Of a stretch of DNA of 64,000 nt, positions 10,462 through 20,389 are shown one piece after another; position 1 is the first letter of the stretch; every line of letters begins with the position of its first letter. Made by a program: the position numbers and the translations under genes. Under the pieces are notes generated by a model that worked only from the letters and a program-made list of their open reading frames with translations, made no database searches and had not been told where the DNA came from. Source of the stretch: Lateolabrax maculatus (taxonomy: Eukaryota; Chordata; Actinopteri; Acropomatiformes; Lateolabracidae); contig CM062201.1 of the NCBI GenBank assembly GCA_031216445.1, positions 186,001-250,000 of the forward strand, in the 5' to 3' direction.

Positions 10462-11099
10462 CCGGTCACCCGCTCCACTCAGTGTAATCTGTCTGCAGGT
10501 ACAATGAAGTGTCAATGCATTTAATTAATCATAACTCTGAATACTAAACTGATTTTCACGGGATTTTTTTCTGCAAACGTCATACATGTAGGCATGATAC
10601 CGGACACATGATTCGGCGTATTTTAATATACATAATAGGCATAACGGTAATAGAATATTCTGGTATGTGATATATGCTATGTATGATATAATATAATACA
10701 CACACACACACATATATATAAAAACACTAATATATGATAGAGAAGCAGAAGCAGATTGTGTACTACTCAGCTATTTTAATAAGTTGAAAAATGAAGAAAC
10801 AATACAACATTATACATCAATATAAGATAAAACACAATAGACAGAAGTTAGATCTCAGAAAAAATGAATATGTATATCTACATATATATCAAAAAAAATG
10901 AAAATCTATATCTATCTATCTATCTCTCTCTCCCTATATATCTGTATATATAATATATATATATTATATATACATGTGTGACGTTTGCATTAAACAATCC
11001 CGTGAAAATCAGTTTAGTATTCAGAGTTATGATTGATTAAACACGCTGACAGTTCATTGATCCTGCAGAATGATCACACTGAGTGGAGCGGGTGACCGG
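10462..11099. repeat. Long inverted repeat in intron 1 (129-base arms)
   Basis: Arm 1 (10462-10590) and arm 2 (10971-11099) are reverse complements with roughly 85% identity by eye, including the shared block GTATTCAGAGTTATGATT. The 380-base loop holds CA/TA and TATC microsatellites. Just outside arm 1, on the minus strand, is CCAAGATGGCGGC, a good match to the YY1 site. The structure could be a foldback MITE inserted in the gene or a hairpin-forming intronic element. No target duplication was found. Confidence 0.75.
10903..10975. repeat. TATC/CT/TA microsatellite
   Basis: Runs of CTAT, CTCT and TATA units lie in the loop of the inverted repeat. The counterpart at 63346-63420 differs in length. 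No other function is visible. Confidence 0.8.
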
Positions 11100-11490
11100 C
11101 TCATTGGGCGCGCTAAACGTGGTAACCATGGAAACGACACAGCTACAAATATGACTAGTGTTAAGTGAGGAGGGTTAAATAAAATAACATTAAGTTAGCA
11201 TAGTCCTAACTTGACAGCCGAGCGTAAAATAAAATGATACATCCAGACTTGTTCTGATGTTCTGCCATGTGAATGCCCTCCTGCTCATGGAAACTCACAA
11301 ACCGCCGGGATCAGTCTCTCATCGTGAGTGAGTACTCATAGATGACTGGCCTCAGAAAAAAAAATCAACTCCGACAGCGGGTGTGCGCGTGCACGTGACG
11401 AGCACGCCCGCGACCGCTACACTAAAGTTTCTCCTCAACTTTAACGTGACAAAAGTAAGACACGTTATGTCCATAATATAGTTCAGCTAG

Positions 11491-11512
11491 CTCAGAGCTA
11501 TATAGCTCTGAG
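11491..11512. repeat. 22-bp perfect palindrome
   Basis: The sequence is CTCAGAGCTATA read outward on both strands and is exactly self-complementary over 22 bases. The second long unit (63937-63958) keeps the core with one changed base at an outer end. It lies in intron 1 near the CpG-rich region. It could form a hairpin or bind a dimeric factor; no known factor is recognised. Confidence 0.8.
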
Positions 11513-11619
11513 GCAGCGTTAGCTGACATTACAACACACATCATTACTAGCAAGCACGAAAAATATGGCGCTTACTTACAGAAAGAAAACGGTCTAAACA
11601 AGGGTAAAATATTACTCAC

Positions 11620-11760
11620 CAAATGAGTGTGCCAAGCACAAGAATGCTGAAAATAACCTTAACGAGTGCTGTTGCAGGGATTAGGTCCAGCTCCTCGTCC
11701 GTTGCGGGTGTGTTGTTGACATACCGTCAGGCGTAGAGAGGACGGAGTTGCGCATGCCCA
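11620..11760 (-). other. Exon 1 (non-coding), transposon gene
   Basis: On the minus strand a consensus donor, CATTTG|GTGAGTAAT, ends this exon at 11620. The 5' border near 11760 is a guess set by the GC-rich stretch. A small frame starting ATGCGCAAC near 11755 ends at a TAA within the exon, so this looks like 5' untranslated sequence with an upstream ORF. The exon is absent from short units and lies outside the window for unit 10. Confidence 0.45.
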
Positions 11761-11799
11761 CAGGTCGGGAAAAAAAAAAAAAAAGCCGGCGAAGTTTTC

Positions 11800-12112
11800 A
11801 AATCGAAGCAAAAGTACTAATACCACTCCGTGAAACTACTCTTTTACAATACAGCTCCTGCAGTGAAAATTTCAATTAAGTAAAAAACATATAACCACAA
11901 AAAGAAATACTTAAAATATTAAAATTAAAAGTAGCATACTACTGATTATTATTATATATCGCGTATGTATTATTACATATGCAGTGATGTAAAAAGTACA
12001 ATATTTCCCTCTGAAATGTAGTGGAGTAAAAGTAGACAGTAATATGAAAAAAAAAGTAAAGTACTTAAAGTACTTTGTACTTAAGTGCAGTATTGAGTAA
12101 ATGTACTTGTAA
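11800..12112. mobile_element. Teleost MITE-like repeat fragment
   Basis: The left part (AAAGTACTAATACCACT... TTCAATTAAGTAAAA) and the right part (CAGTGATGTAAAAAGTAC from 11982, ATTTCCCTCTGAAATGTAGT, ending TTGAGTAAATGTACTT) match a very common fish repeat in which AGTA/TACTT motifs are dense. The middle of the family consensus is missing, and the usual right end is cut. Identification is from memory of the motif. It lies between exon 1 and the right transposon terminus, so it inserted into the transposon. The remaining 12113-12287 is AT-rich subterminal DNA without a recognised feature. Confidence 0.6.
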
Positions 12113-12287
12113 AAGCACAATTATCGAAAACATACTTTTTCTAAATTAATCCAGTTCAAGTAGACTGAGCTGGTGAGATTTTTCAACCACAAATTACAAG
12201 TAACTTACTAAAAGTAAGTGTTAATAGCAATTTGATAAAAACTGATTTAAGTCAATTTACTATTTTTAATTAAATACTATGTTTGCA

Positions 12288-12300
12288 TTTACAGTGTACT
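12288..12300. repeat. Right transposon terminus with target duplication
   Basis: TTTACAGTG (12288-12296) is the inverted complement of the left terminus and is followed by TACT (12297-12300), then by the N-terminal RT half. This is the only right terminus in the window. All short units lost it in the 5.47-kb deletion. Confidence 0.85.
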
Positions 12301-13340
12301 GCTGTCCTTGATATGTAAAAGCAAACAGATACTGTGAATCTGGGTGTAATGGCACACTAACAAATGCTGTGTACCAACAGGCGTCATGTGGGATATTAGA
12401 AAGCAAAGTATGTGGGTCTGGAACCACAGGTACTTCTGCATCTACAGTGGAATTAATGGCGCACAAATCATGCACCAATCGATAGTCACTAGAGTTTATT
12501 TTGTTTTATTGGACAAGTTGGTGTATTACACAGACTTTTTGTTGGTTTTAACACACCTGCTGCTACCAAGCCCTTGATGGTGGGTCTTATACCTGCTATT
12601 TGGTGTGGTTTCATGGGATATTGTTTTTGGTATGGCAACACAATGCCCTCTTTTGCTTTGATGTGAACTGGCTGTGCTGACCTAACTAGCCCTACATCTG
12701 TTTTATGATGTGACCATAACTCATGTGGTATCTGATGTAGTAGCACACTATGTTCTTCTGAGAGTGGCAGTTGAGTAGGGAATCTCTGACTTAGTAGCAC
12801 TTGGGCTCTTGTTCCTTTGTCATATGCTCGCAGAAATATTTTCACATATTGTCCATCGGAGGATGACTGCACATGCGTGTTCTGAGTTGGTTTCCATACA
12901 GTCACTTGTAGTGCTGCCTTCACCATCGGTCCTAGGTCACGTGATTCATGTCCATTAGCTATCAGGAGTGTAACATGTGGGACGGAGCTGGTGACTTGAA
13001 ACCAGGGACGTAGTTCTGGTGGTAGAGTAACTGCTGCTGCTGGTCCTTGTGGTCCAACATACAGGTCTTGACATATTACAGATAATATTTTGCCTGTAAT
13101 CAACTCTGTCCAGCATTCTTTGTAGTCAGTATGTTGCTGAGTCTCATCATACATCAGAGTGCAGTGCAGCGGCAGTCGTGGTTCTTGTGCTGTGGGCAGT
13201 TCTTTCTGTATCCAGGCTTTTCACACACTCCATTGGTGTGCAAGTTCTGAGTCAGCTGGCCATTGGATCCAGTATACTGCAGGCTGCACATATGTGAGTG
13301 TCTTTTGTCTTTCTCTTCGTCTGCCAGTGTGCTCTAAGTC
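12301..13340 (-). pseudogene. ERV pol N-terminal part (pre-RT and RT N-half)
   Basis: The frame at 12489-13154 contains ELWSHHKTDVGLVRSAQPV, KQYPMKPHQIAGIRPTIKG and LVAAGVLKPTKSLCNTP, a typical retroviral RT start. After a one-base frameshift near 12490 the frame continues with YRLVHDLCAINSTV and PLHPDSQYLFAF up to the transposon. The stretch around the first RT catalytic aspartate appears deleted (CWYTAFVSVPL). At 13155-13340 a stop interrupts further pol or protease-region sequence. The RT C-half with YVDD lies on the other side of the transposon (4637-4917). Confidence 0.7.
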
Positions 13341-13344
13341 TTAC

Positions 13345-13985
13345 AGTATCTCTTGCTGGAACATTTGAAGCAGGCTGGTATGTGGGATATCTCCAGTGAA
13401 GTGTTAAAGATATCTGTGAACACCAGAGACAGCTGGTCAGCACAGTGCTTCAGGGTGGATGGAGAGACAGAGTCTGGCCCGGCTGCTTTGTGGAGGTTCT
13501 GTCTCTTGTATTGTCTGTTAACATCCCTCTCCAGGATTGAGAGAGGTGTCACTGTGGACGGGAAGGGGGCCTCTGAGGTTTGAAGTTGTGGAGAGGCCCA
13601 GGCCCCTGCAGTGGTGGGAGAGGTGAAGCTGGTGGCCTGGGGCTGGTGGATGGAGTCCCAGGGGATTGTGTCTGGACTGTCCCATTGTCTTTCGAAACGA
13701 CAGTAGAACTTGTTCAGATTGTTGGACAGGCGCAAGTCGTTAGCAGAGTGGGGGGCTCTGGGTTTGTAATGGGTGAGCTCTCTGAGCCCCTTCCAGACAG
13801 AAGCAGAGTCCTTGGCTGAGAACTGGTGTTGGAGTTTCTCAGAATACAGTCGTTTAGCTCCCCTCACCTCCTTGCTAAACCTGTACTTTGCCTCTTTGAA
13901 CCTGCTTCTGTCTCCACTCCTAAATGCTTCCTCCTTTTGCGACCTTAGCTGTCTGAGAGGGGTTGGCTGTGTTGTATCTTCTGTA
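13345..13985 (-). mobile_element. Truncated non-LTR retrotransposon (LINE) ORF2 fragment
   Basis: The minus-strand frame reads TQPTPLRQLRSQKEEAFRSG, VWKGLRELTHYKPRAP, LNKFYCRFE, HKAAGPDSVSPSTLKHCADQ and HIPACFK. This is the linker before, and the first part of, a LINE reverse transcriptase of the jockey/L2/CR1/Rex-type group; the clade is not resolved. Both ends are cut: the 5' side fuses in frame to LTR-derived codons (HHHHIIA), and the 3' side ends soon after the RT starts, joining ERV sequence near 13340. No poly-A or target duplication was found. Confidence 0.7.
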
Positions 13986-13989
13986 GCGA

Positions 13990-14553
13990 TGATGTGATGA
14001 TGATGAAGGAATCTCCGCTGACACCGACTTAGTTGTATAAAAAGGTTTATTACAAAAAGTACAGCGTCAAAACAAGCACCATGGATTGCCTGTGAGAAGA
14101 TCCGAAGCCAATGTGAATCTCCCCCGTTTTCCACTCAAACTACACCTTTTAAAGCCTCATGGTATAGCTAATGTGTGGTGACAAGATAGGCTCAGAGCCA
14201 ACCTCATAACCATACATGGCTATTTTACAGAAAGGGAAGGTGGAACCTATAGTTCAGGTTGAAACTGATCTCATCTCTTTGGAATTTTAGGAAAACAACC
14301 CCCAAGGGGCACCCATCTATGAAAGTAGCCAGACCTTGGACATAGGCTTATCTAAACATTTCCCACACAAGTATCTAAACATTGGATCCACACAAGTATC
14401 TAAACATTGGACACACATGGGAGAGACATCTCTCAGCTCAGACACCTCATTTTACTTAAATTTGGGTCAATTTGGTTGCTTCTTCAGCTGTCATGGTTTG
14501 GTGTAGGTTTATCTATGTGCATTGATTTCGTGAACATTGTACCACTACCATCA
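13990..14553 (-). mobile_element. ERV long terminal repeat (probable)
   Basis: On the minus strand a purine run AAAAGAAGGGA (14557-14567) precedes a TG start near 14553. U3 holds two copies of a 23-base repeat (14364-14386 and 14389-14411, core AAGTATCTAAACATTGG on the plus strand). A TATA-like CTTTAAAAGG lies near 14145, and AATAAA near 14050 is followed by a U5-like stretch. The 3' end near 13990 is cut by LINE sequence, so no primer-binding site is seen. Integrase ends only about 130 bases upstream of the purine run, so env has been lost. LTR limits are approximate. Confidence 0.5.
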
Positions 14554-14696
14554 CTGTCCCTTCTTTTAGGCATTGTCTGTGAACCACATGCGTGTCTATT
14601 TTTAATGCCTTCTGGTCCTAATGTCAATGTTTGATTGTATTGAGCTGACTTTATATACGTGAGTGTGATTACGTTGTTTACTGGTACTCCTCCTCT

Positions 14697-15670
14697 CAGC
14701 CAGTCTCTGTGATCATCTTTGTCCTTGGATCTTGAAGCTGTCTATCTTCCAGTTGGGAGGCTTCACCGTCCCTTTCTGGATCGTGCTGTGCCCTTGCTGT
14801 CTCACCTGGATCCCTCGCTTTGCAGCAATGGTTTAAATGGAACCAACATTTCTTACCCTCTACTTTCAGCGCAGTTGGGGTAGTTAGGATAACCTTAAAG
14901 GGTCCTTCTCACCTTGGTTGGTCCCACTTTCGTTTGAACACCTTTACGTAGACCCAGTCTCCAGGTTCAACTCTCCTTAGCTGCTCTGGAATGTCAGCGT
15001 CTCTGTCCTCAGACACAGCTTTTACCTGTTGGAGCACAGCTTTGTGTATTTGCGTTAGGTGTCGTAGGTAGCATGTTAGTTCTCGTTCACATTGCTCGCA
15101 TACGGCCCTCTACAAAAGGGAACCGGCATCGGTCTCCCTGTAAGTGCCTCGTGTGGTATTAGATGTGTTAGTCTCTTAGCTTAGTGTTAGTGTTAGTTAG
15201 TGTTCGTATAGCCATCAAAGCAAGTGGCAATGCATCTACCCAATTGATTTTATACTGACTGTCTGCTCTAATTTTTGCAAGTTTTGCTTTTAGCATGCCA
15301 TTTGCCCTTTCCACTACTCTCTGTGACTGTGGGTGATACACACATCTAAACTTCTGTTTGATTCCTAGCATTTTTAGGGCTTTTTTTATTGTCTCAGCTA
15401 CAAACGCAGGTCGGAAAAATGGTGACCACCAGACTGCTTGAAGGCGTCGCAACACCTCCCCACTTGTGCAATGGTCCTGACCATGCGCACTACGTGTAGC
15501 AACCTGTACCAAAGATGTTGGGAGGACAATATGTCCATGTGCACTTCGCCATAGCCCATGTGATGGACCTTCTTCAGTGATTATACTTGCCCCCCTTTTT
15601 GCCCATACAGAATGTGCATATGGACTTGCCTGATGTTGTGCTGCTATTACATAGCAGCACATATATATAG

Positions 15671-15709
<39 letters not shown>

Positions 15710-16270
15710 TATATATATAAGTTTGTCAGTGGTTCACAATCTCCAGCTACTAGCAGTGGTCCTATACAGGTGGGTGTAGCTATGCGTTTTGCGGCTTCAT
15801 CTGCTAAGTTGTTGCCTTTAGCTATCAGGGAATTCGTTTTTTGATGAGCTACGCATTTAATGATGGCTAACACTTTTGGATGGTGTATGGCTTCTAGTAA
15901 AGCTGAGATGGCAGAAATGACGACATGTGTCTCACCGTTTGTGGTTTGGGAGCTTTCGATACTGCCTCAATTTGTGAGGGCACTATAGCTCATTTAGTGC
16001 CACAGAGTTGTCTACCTAAGTATTCAACCTGTGTCTGGCAAAACTGTAATTTATTTTTACTCACCTTGTGAGCCCCCTTTTCTAAAGCCATCAGGGCTGA
16101 GACTGAGTCTTGTGCACATTGAGCTTTGGAGGTGCTACATATCAAGAGATCATCTACATATTGTAGTACTGTACTGGACACGTCTAGGTGTTGCAGGTCA
16201 TTAGCCAATACTCGACTGAATATTGAGGGACTTTCAACATAGCTCTGCGGGAGACGTGTGTACGTATACT
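14697..16270 (-). pseudogene. ERV pol 3' part (RT C-half to IN C-terminus), units 2/3
   Basis: This is the longest ERV pol stretch in the window: RT YVDD (15990-16208), RNase H tail (15750-15873), integrase (15168-15662) and a C-terminal integrase domain (about 14700-15160; RRVEPGDWVYVKVFKRKW, ALKVEGKKCWFHLNHC). Integrase keeps YHPQSQRVVERANG with the third catalytic acidic residue. An internal deletion removes the region with the two catalytic aspartates. A TGA at 14909-14911 breaks the C-terminal domain. The gene types and the HPQ..VERANG motif fit a gamma/epsilon-like fish ERV. No env is visible below. Confidence 0.75.
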
Positions 16271-17621
16271 CACTGTAAAATCTAATTAGTTGACCTTACT
16301 TAAAAAAAGTATGCAAACTCGTTGCAAATTAAGCAAAGTAATCTTAAGAATAGTGAGTTAGAAAAGCTTGTTTATTTTAAGTGTGCAGTACCAAATCAAG
16401 TAGTACAACTAAAAAAAAAAAAAAAAAGTTCATGTAACTTAATAGCCATGCTTAGTGTTAACTTAATTTTTTCATTTTGTGTGGACTGCTTGATACAAAT
16501 TTAACCCCACTTAGAATTATGATACCTACTACTTACTACTCACTCATTTTTTTTCAGTTCATTTCAGTTCAGTTAAATTAAACAAACCAATTTCCTTGAA
16601 TGGGTCCTTGTCCTTCTCCCATTTCTTATCTATTTTAGCTGTTATTACCTAATAAAGGGAAAAACACCACACACATATACTTTAAAAGAACACTCACTGG
16701 GTTTGTTCAGCTGCATTACAACATTTATTAAAAAAATAATTGCATCACTGACAGATCTAGGCTGAACAATAAATGTTCGATATTGTTACTTTTGATTCCA
16801 ATTCTCCAATATAAAATGTGTGTTTTATCACTCATGTAATAACCTTACAATAAACAATAAAATTACTGTTCTCTATCCTCTTGTCATATTTAATGTATTT
16901 TAAAGCTAGTTGCAAAATTGCTCATAGTGTGATCTATGTCTGTTAGGCTATTGTAATAACAATATGCATTAAATCTATTATTCAGCCTCAAGTGTTCTGT
17001 TCCCAAGTATCACTTTCTTGTACATTCAAGTACAAAACAGCAGCTAAACAACAAACTTGTGGTTTGATTTGACTGTAGAACATGACATGGACATGGCAAA
17101 AATAAAACCACATTTTTGTGAGCTAATTCTATGCATGTAACAGTCTCACAATATTAAACAGGTAAACACCTGATAATTACAGGACTTCAGTGCATGCAAA
17201 ATCATTGCATTTCTGATCAAAACTGAAAGTACAACAAATGCTTTTGTGTCCCAAAGCGAGCATCAGTCCAAGGTTTAAACCAACACAGAAAAACATCACT
17301 CCTTGGGTTTTGTATTTGTACTACATTATAACTACTATAATTAAAAGTTTTCCCAAAACACAAATGTAAACAGGTCAACCTTGCTAGGTTCCTTTCTGAC
17401 AACATTATCTAACAACTCTTTGCAACACAAGGTGGCGCTATTTCCACCATTAGCATACTAGCATAACATGGTACACTTTAATAGAATTTTTTTTTTTTTT
17501 GAGATCATAAACAAGCCAGCTCAGTTGCATGAAAGCATAAAACTTTCTCTGATAACAGGAGAACATTAACTGCTGCATAATTTACAAAGTGCTATCTGAC
17601 AGCTGATGGCTCTTTACTGGT

Positions 17622-20389
17622 CTAACCCAGTAGACTGTTCTTCAAAGTTAACAGTTTTGGTGGGAGGTTTTCTTTCCCAGTCCAAGCATCACAGTCTGAA
17701 TGAAGTTGAGTGTATTTGCCATGCATTTTGGGTAATCCAAATGCAAAGCATATGTAAGCCCAAATAACAGACAAACTGCCTGAGGCAAGTTTTTTTTATA
17801 TGATCCATGATGATACCTCCCTCCAGAATGATGGCAGTGGAGATGGGCTGGAGGTCTACTGAACTTGGACCCTCATGAGGATTATCTTCACTGACAACTG
17901 TCAGCACACCGACAGTGCATTCTAGGGCCTCGTCTCTCGCTGTACCCTACAAAGACACACACACACATTCTTCAGCATGGCAATTTATGCTCTTCTAAAC
18001 ATTCATTTTTAATGTTGAAAGCATTTGCTAGGGAATATGGTTTTAAATATGTGTTCACACTGGATTGTTACAATATAACCAACAAAATAAATGTGGTATG
18101 ATTAAACTAAAGCTATGGTCCACAAGGTCCATATATTCTTAAACAGTGACACTGACTTTTCAGCCTGGACTCCTGCTCCTTAGATTTACAATTAATTAAT
18201 GTGTACAACGTTTATGTGGCAAATTTCATTTTTATTTACTGGCTGTTTAAATACCTCTCAGATTAGCTGTGGAGGAATTGCCATACAAAATACATCAATC
18301 ACTGTACAAAATGTATATTGTATATTGTGCAGATAAAATTACATCTTCTATGTCAGCACAGATATAGTTCTATTTTAATGCAGACCAAACTTTTTCTTAT
18401 GTGCAAGTACTTACAGAGCATGTCTTGAAGAATTCACTGGAGTCGTCACCAAGTAAAATAGGAATGCCTTTGAGGACAACAGAGCGAAGTACTGTCACGT
18501 CTGGTGTCTAATGATACACAGAGAGAGAAAAGACCAGTTAACAGAGTAATTTGCAAGGCACAAGCACAAGTCAGACAGGAAATAGAATAGGTTGGGCTGG
18601 ATCATCTCATTTAGAACTTGATTGATGAACTATCACACAGATCAAAAGCAAAATTAACCTACTTACCATCCAGCTCATGTGCTGCATCAGCTCACTGAGC
18701 TTCTGGCCAACAGTTCCCCTTCTTGTTTTGAAAAGTTCAATGAAACGTGGGGTATACTGGTCCAGAGCCTCAAAGAAGTCTCCCTCAAGATTCTTACTTG
18801 CGATTCTGTTGAACTCAGCAAACACCTGAAAAGTAGAGAGAGGGGTGGGTAGGGATGGAGAGATGGCAGAAGTGTTAACATTCCAACAAGTGTGTTTGGA
18901 TTTCTAGCCACACACCTTGAATTTCTTTTTGATAGGCATTATTTTATTGGTTGAGAACAAAAATAGTTTACCTGTCTGTGAAGAGTGCTGGCCATCGTTC
19001 AACAATGTTCTGTACAGCAGGTTCCTTTTCTACAATTTCTTGTCTGCGTAGTGGGAATGATTGGTCCATCATTTGTGAGATGAGAGTGCCATTGGGTTGT
19101 TTCTTCTTCATTTCTTCCACGAGAACCTTTCTGGCATTTTCAAGGCTTGTTTCATCATGTCCTTCAGGTAAGTTAGGTAGGTAGTTTGCTTCACCTCTTT
19201 TTGGCCGTTTGATATTCTTGCTTGAGGATTCTCCTTCTGGGTTGCCTTTACTTCTTTTGCCTCCATTGATTGCTACATCCTCACATCCAGCTTTTTGAAG
19301 CTTTGTGCGATAATTTAAGGCTGTTTTTCCAGCCATACCATCTGTGTGGTCCAGGCTCAGTGAGGCAGGGGTGTTTGCTAATTAGTGCTTTTGCAACACT
19401 GCTGAAGTCATCATCTTTAGGGTAAGCCTTGAAACTGTACATCGTCTCAGCAAGCTTTTCTAGTATGTCATGCTTCATATCTCGTGGTAGAGTCATACGT
19501 GTTCCATCCTTCATAAAGGCAAGATCTGCCTGTCTGAGTCTATAGTCAACATCAACTGAGAAATTGGGTATGTCAAAGAAATCTGGCCACTGTTGTCTTA
19601 GCGATGGTGATGCTCTTCCTGTCGACAGGATCTCAGTGTCTGCTGTGCTGCACTCAGTGTCTGATGTTGTGGTGGGTGATGACAATGCGGTTAAATGGAG
19701 AGTCACAAGAGGGATGATTTTGAGCGTAGCTCTTTCAGGTAAATCAGTTATTTCAGTCAAATTGCAGAGGGCATTATGGAAGTCTTGATCTTCATACTGC
19801 AGTTTAAAGTCATACTGCAGTGACAGTTTATCTACCAGTTGCACTTTTAATTCTTCAATAGACTGTGGTCTCTCATTTAAAGTCAACTTCCTGATATCAT
19901 CTTCAGCGATGATGAGTAGAGCAAGCTGAATGGAATGAAGAGAGGAGCGATATTTAGGGTGTAGATTTCCAAGTACCCAGTAGATGGCAGCTTGTGTTTC
20001 TTTCTGGAGGTTCCCAAGGGCTTAGCCACCTCAAAATCATCTATGTACAAGAAAAGAGCAATCCTGAATTCTTCCTCTGTCAAGAGAGAATTGTCTTTAA
20101 ACCGGTAACCATCCCTGTGAGATCTGTATCCTTGTGACAAATTTGTCTCAGATGACATGGCCTTATCTAAAATTTCTCCATTGTTTAGTAATGTCTGCAG
20201 CATTTTTAGTATGGGGATATACACAACTGTCTGCCTGTCATTTTTTAGGACAAACTCAATAGGCGTCACCACTGAGAATTCTTTTCAAATGTATGATGTT
20301 CGCTTGCTAGTGGTTGACAATGACCCCCTAGTAGAAGTGAATTTCAGGAATACATTATTCTCAGTAAATACTTTAGCTATCTCACTCAC
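17622..20389 (-). pseudogene. Transposase remnant plus SAMD3-like exons, unit 3
   Basis: Exon 4 18667-18825, exon 5 about 18415-18507, exon 6 17622-17946. An extra T in exon 6 (run of 8 near 17790) shifts the frame after DHIKK and ends it early at 17689. It is otherwise like unit 2, including the family stops and frameshifts. Confidence 0.6.

Larger units (their letters stand above)
11100..11780 (-). promoter_or_regulatory. CpG-rich 5' region of the transposon gene (probable promoter)
   Basis: Compared with the AT-rich surroundings this stretch is rich in CG: about 11371-11415 (TGTGCGCGTGCACGTGACG) and 11690-11790. It contains a perfect E-box CACGTG (11392-11397) and an NRF1-like TGCGCATGC near 11751. 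It lies just upstream of, and around, a consensus splice donor on the minus strand at 11614-11619. Promoter function is inferred from position and composition; no TATA box is obvious. Only long units keep this region. In unit 10 the matching part runs from about 63540 to the window end. Confidence 0.5.
4918..12296 (-). mobile_element. EnSpm/CACTA-like DNA transposon, both ends present, defective
   Basis: The 7379-base element starts CACTGTAAAATC and ends GCATTTACAGTG, giving 9-bp perfect inverted termini. It is flanked on both sides by TACT. The flanks are two halves of one ERV reverse-transcriptase region, so the duplication marks a real insertion. CACT(A/G) termini with 3-4 bp duplications are typical of the CMC group (CACTA/EnSpm, Chapaev). 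The cargo gene runs on the minus strand from about 11.76 kb to 6.1 kb and has lost the catalytic core of the transposase. The element is nested: it spans the border of units 1 and 2 and itself contains a MITE (about 11800-12112) and a long inverted repeat in intron 1. Assignment to EnSpm rather than Chapaev is inferred, since the catalytic region is missing. Confidence 0.78.
5886..17238. repeat. Tandem macro-repeat unit 2 (long type, 11.35 kb)
   Basis: This is the only complete long unit. It matches short units up to about 9900, then holds about 5.47 kb that they lack: gene promoter and 5' exons, a MITE, the right transposon end (12296), the N-terminal pol half, a LINE piece, an LTR and the C-terminal end of integrase. 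It rejoins the short-unit sequence at about 15390 inside integrase. It appears to be the parental arrangement, because both sides of the short-unit junction are continuous here. Confidence 0.96.

Noticed and set aside
10247..10507. 86-codon plus-strand ORF (and its twin at 62691-62951) in intron 1
   Set aside because: It spans the inverted-repeat arm and the YY1-like stretch, has no recognisable motif, and is probably chance.
11911..12120. 69-codon frame (MCFYKYIYS...) near the MITE
   Set aside because: It is a translation of AT-rich MITE sequence with no family match.
13353..13997. Plus-strand ORFs over the LINE fragment
   Set aside because: They are antisense shadows of the LINE ORF2 frame.
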